Shown here: positions 43,129-44,093 of the stretch, in pieces
Layout of the letters: every line of letters starts with the position of its first letter
Numbering within the stretch: the stretch's first letter is position 1
Origin: an uncultured Eubacteriales bacterium
GTDB lineage: Bacteria; Bacillota; Clostridia; Oscillospirales; Acutalibacteraceae
Direction of reading: 5' to 3'
NCBI GenBank assembly: GCA_934486455.1
Contig: CAKSPR010000010.1
Coordinates: forward strand, 1 to 44,093
DNA: 44,093 nucleotides
Position numbers and translations under genes: made by a program
The notes under the pieces: generated by a model
Told to the model about the DNA's origin: nothing
Database searches by the model: none
What the model saw: the letters and a program-made list of their open reading frames with translations, nothing else

Positions 43129-43899
43129 TTAAGACTGCTTATCGACGGGCTTTTTTGCATTTTGGTTGATTTTCGAGGGATCCTCATCCGTCCAGCCGTC
43201 GATACGGCGGCGTTCAAGAGCGCCGATGACCTTTTCATAGACTTTACCGTAGGTTTTGTCGAGATTTTCGGTGAAAATTTTTGCCTGCTCTCTGGCCGTG
43301 TTTCCGTCGGCGGGGCAGGGGCTTTTTATGACCGGAAGGTGGAGCTTTTTTGCCATATTTTCGGTCCGCCGTTCGCTGACATAAATAAGGGGTCTTATCA
43401 TGGTTATATCTTTTCTCGAAAGATATGTTATCGGCTGAAAGCAGCCTATTTTGCCGCCCTGCAAAAGGTTCATGAAAAATGTTTCGACCGCGTCGTCGGT
43501 GTTGTGTCCGAGAGCGATTTTGTTACAGCCTGCGGCCTTTGCCGCATCATGGATAATGCCCCGTCTCATTCTGGCGCACATGCTGCAGGGATTGCTTTCT
43601 TTTCTCACTTTAAAAATGATTTCATAAAGCTCGGTGGTCCTTATAATAGGCTCGATGTAAAGACGGCGGCAAAGCTCGATTATCTCGGAATAATCGGTGG
43701 GTTTTCCGAAAAAACAGGGATCGACCATAATTGCCTTTAGGGTGAATTTTTTCGGATAAAATCTTTTCAGTTCTCCGAGAGCCGCCAAAAGGCAAAGGGA
43801 GTCCTTGCCTCCCGAGACACCCACCGCAATGCAGTCGCCCTCGTCGATCATACCGTATTTGTCGATTGCCTTGCGGACAATGCTTAAAAATTCGTTCAG
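43129..43899 (-). CDS. TtcA-like tRNA thiolation enzyme, CTG start
   Basis: PP-loop ATPases of the TtcA/TilS family modify tRNA bases; TtcA makes 2-thiocytidine. The product is 256 residues with the PP-loop VGVSGGKDSLCLL (about 27-39), NPCSMCARMRRG with the CxxC pair (about 103-106), ALGHNTDDAVET, and SPCPADG near 193 with the third cysteine. Together these mark TtcA-type [4Fe-4S] enzymes. The only ATG in frame (43851) lacks a ribosome-binding site and would cut off family sequence. The CTG at 43899 lies eight bases after GGAGG, gives NEFLSIVRKAIDKYGMIDEGD as expected, and an in-frame TAG lies four codons further upstream. Its stop is 122 bp before the FHA-SEDS gene on the same strand. Confidence 0.9.
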   Translation of the reverse strand: MNEFLSIVRKAIDKYGMIDEGDCIAVGVSGGKDSLCLLAALGELKRFYPKKFTLKAIMVDPCFFGKPTDYSEIIELCRRLYIEPIIRTTELYEIIFKVRKESNPCSMCARMRRGIIHDAAKAAGCNKIALGHNTDDAVETFFMNLLQGGKIGCFQPITYLSRKDITMIRPLIYVSERRTENMAKKLHLPVIKSPCPADGNTAREQAKIFTENLDKTYGKVYEKVIGALERRRIDGWTDEDPSKINQNAKKPVDKQS

Positions 43900-43975
43900 C
43901 GTCGGTTCCTCCTATTGATTAAGGCGGCGGTCAAACACCGTCTGCTTAAAATTCGTCGAAAGTTGTAATAAAAAC

Positions 43976-44009
43976 AAAAAAACCGCATCAAAGCAAAAAG
44001 CCGATGCGG
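43976..44009 (-). terminator. Terminator of tRNA-Gly
   Basis: CCGCATC (43983-43989) pairs with GATGCGG (44003-44009). On the minus strand the hairpin is followed by TTTTTTTG. It starts 9 nt after the tRNA 3' end. Confidence 0.88.
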
Positions 44010-44017
44010 AAAAATCA

Positions 44018-44093
44018 TGGAGCGGATTACGAGGCTCGAACTCGCTACCTCCACCTTGGCAAGGTGGCGCTCTACCAGATGAGCTAAATCCGC
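44018..44093 (-). tRNA. tRNA-Gly (anticodon GCC)
   Basis: The minus strand gives a complete 76-nt cloverleaf. The acceptor stem is GCGGATT with AATCCGC, the D arm is GCTC...GAGC, the anticodon stem CCACC/GGTGG holds the loop TTGCCAA (anticodon GCC), the T arm is GCGAG-TTCGAGC-CTCGT, the discriminator is T and CCA is encoded. The 5' end is the last base of the window. Confidence 0.97.

Overview
The window looks like the chromosome of an uncultured anaerobic Clostridia member, most likely of the Ruminococcaceae/Oscillospiraceae type. The evidence is type I dockerins and a cohesin-like domain on secreted proteins, AddAB instead of RecBCD, the redox regulator Rex, a zinc-type L31, strong Gram-positive Shine-Dalgarno sites, TTGACA-N17-TATAAT promoters and roughly 50% G+C. 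No plasmid, phage, IS element or CRISPR array is visible. Functions are read from the sequence and from memory of protein families; no database search was run.

Layout. (1) 1-3468: 3' part of a large secreted protein with beta-sandwich modules, a cohesin-like domain, many three-helix repeats and a C-terminal dockerin. (2) 3738-11043, minus strand: addB-addA, then a small XRE regulator. (3) 11232-15402, plus strand: an aldose-epimerase-like DUF4432 protein and a cell-surface InlB-repeat protein, each behind a near-consensus promoter. (4) 15865-19135, minus: rex, a propeller-like unknown and a MurC fused to a DUF4364-like domain. (5) 19238-22401, minus: acn-icd, the oxidative branch from citrate to 2-oxoglutarate. 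(6) 22709-24860, minus: a G5/M23 peptidoglycan hydrolase and an orphan gene. (7) 25070-29534, plus: pgk-tpiA-gpmI-vanY behind a structured leader RNA. (8) 29700-32550, plus: secD-secF behind a second structured leader. (9) 32911-35536, minus: gdhA and ychF. (10) 35782-38545, minus: two paralogous dockerin proteins. (11) 38687-44093, minus: yigZ, rpmE, a class B PBP, an FHA-SEDS fusion, a TtcA-like enzyme and tRNA-Gly.

How the genes fit together. acn, icd and gdhA would make glutamate from citrate. pgk, tpiA and gpmI form the lower-glycolysis core; gapA and eno are not here. Cell-wall synthesis and remodelling is a second theme (MurC, M23, VanY, PBP, FHA-SEDS). The dockerin/cohesin proteins suggest a non-covalent surface assembly, although no glycoside hydrolase is seen in the window.

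The points most worth a second look are the MurC-DUF4364 fusion, the FHA-SEDS/PBP pair, the three-way-junction leader before pgk (with a possible Shine-Dalgarno switch), the secDF leader, the cohesin-plus-dockerin protein and two apparent CTG start codons.
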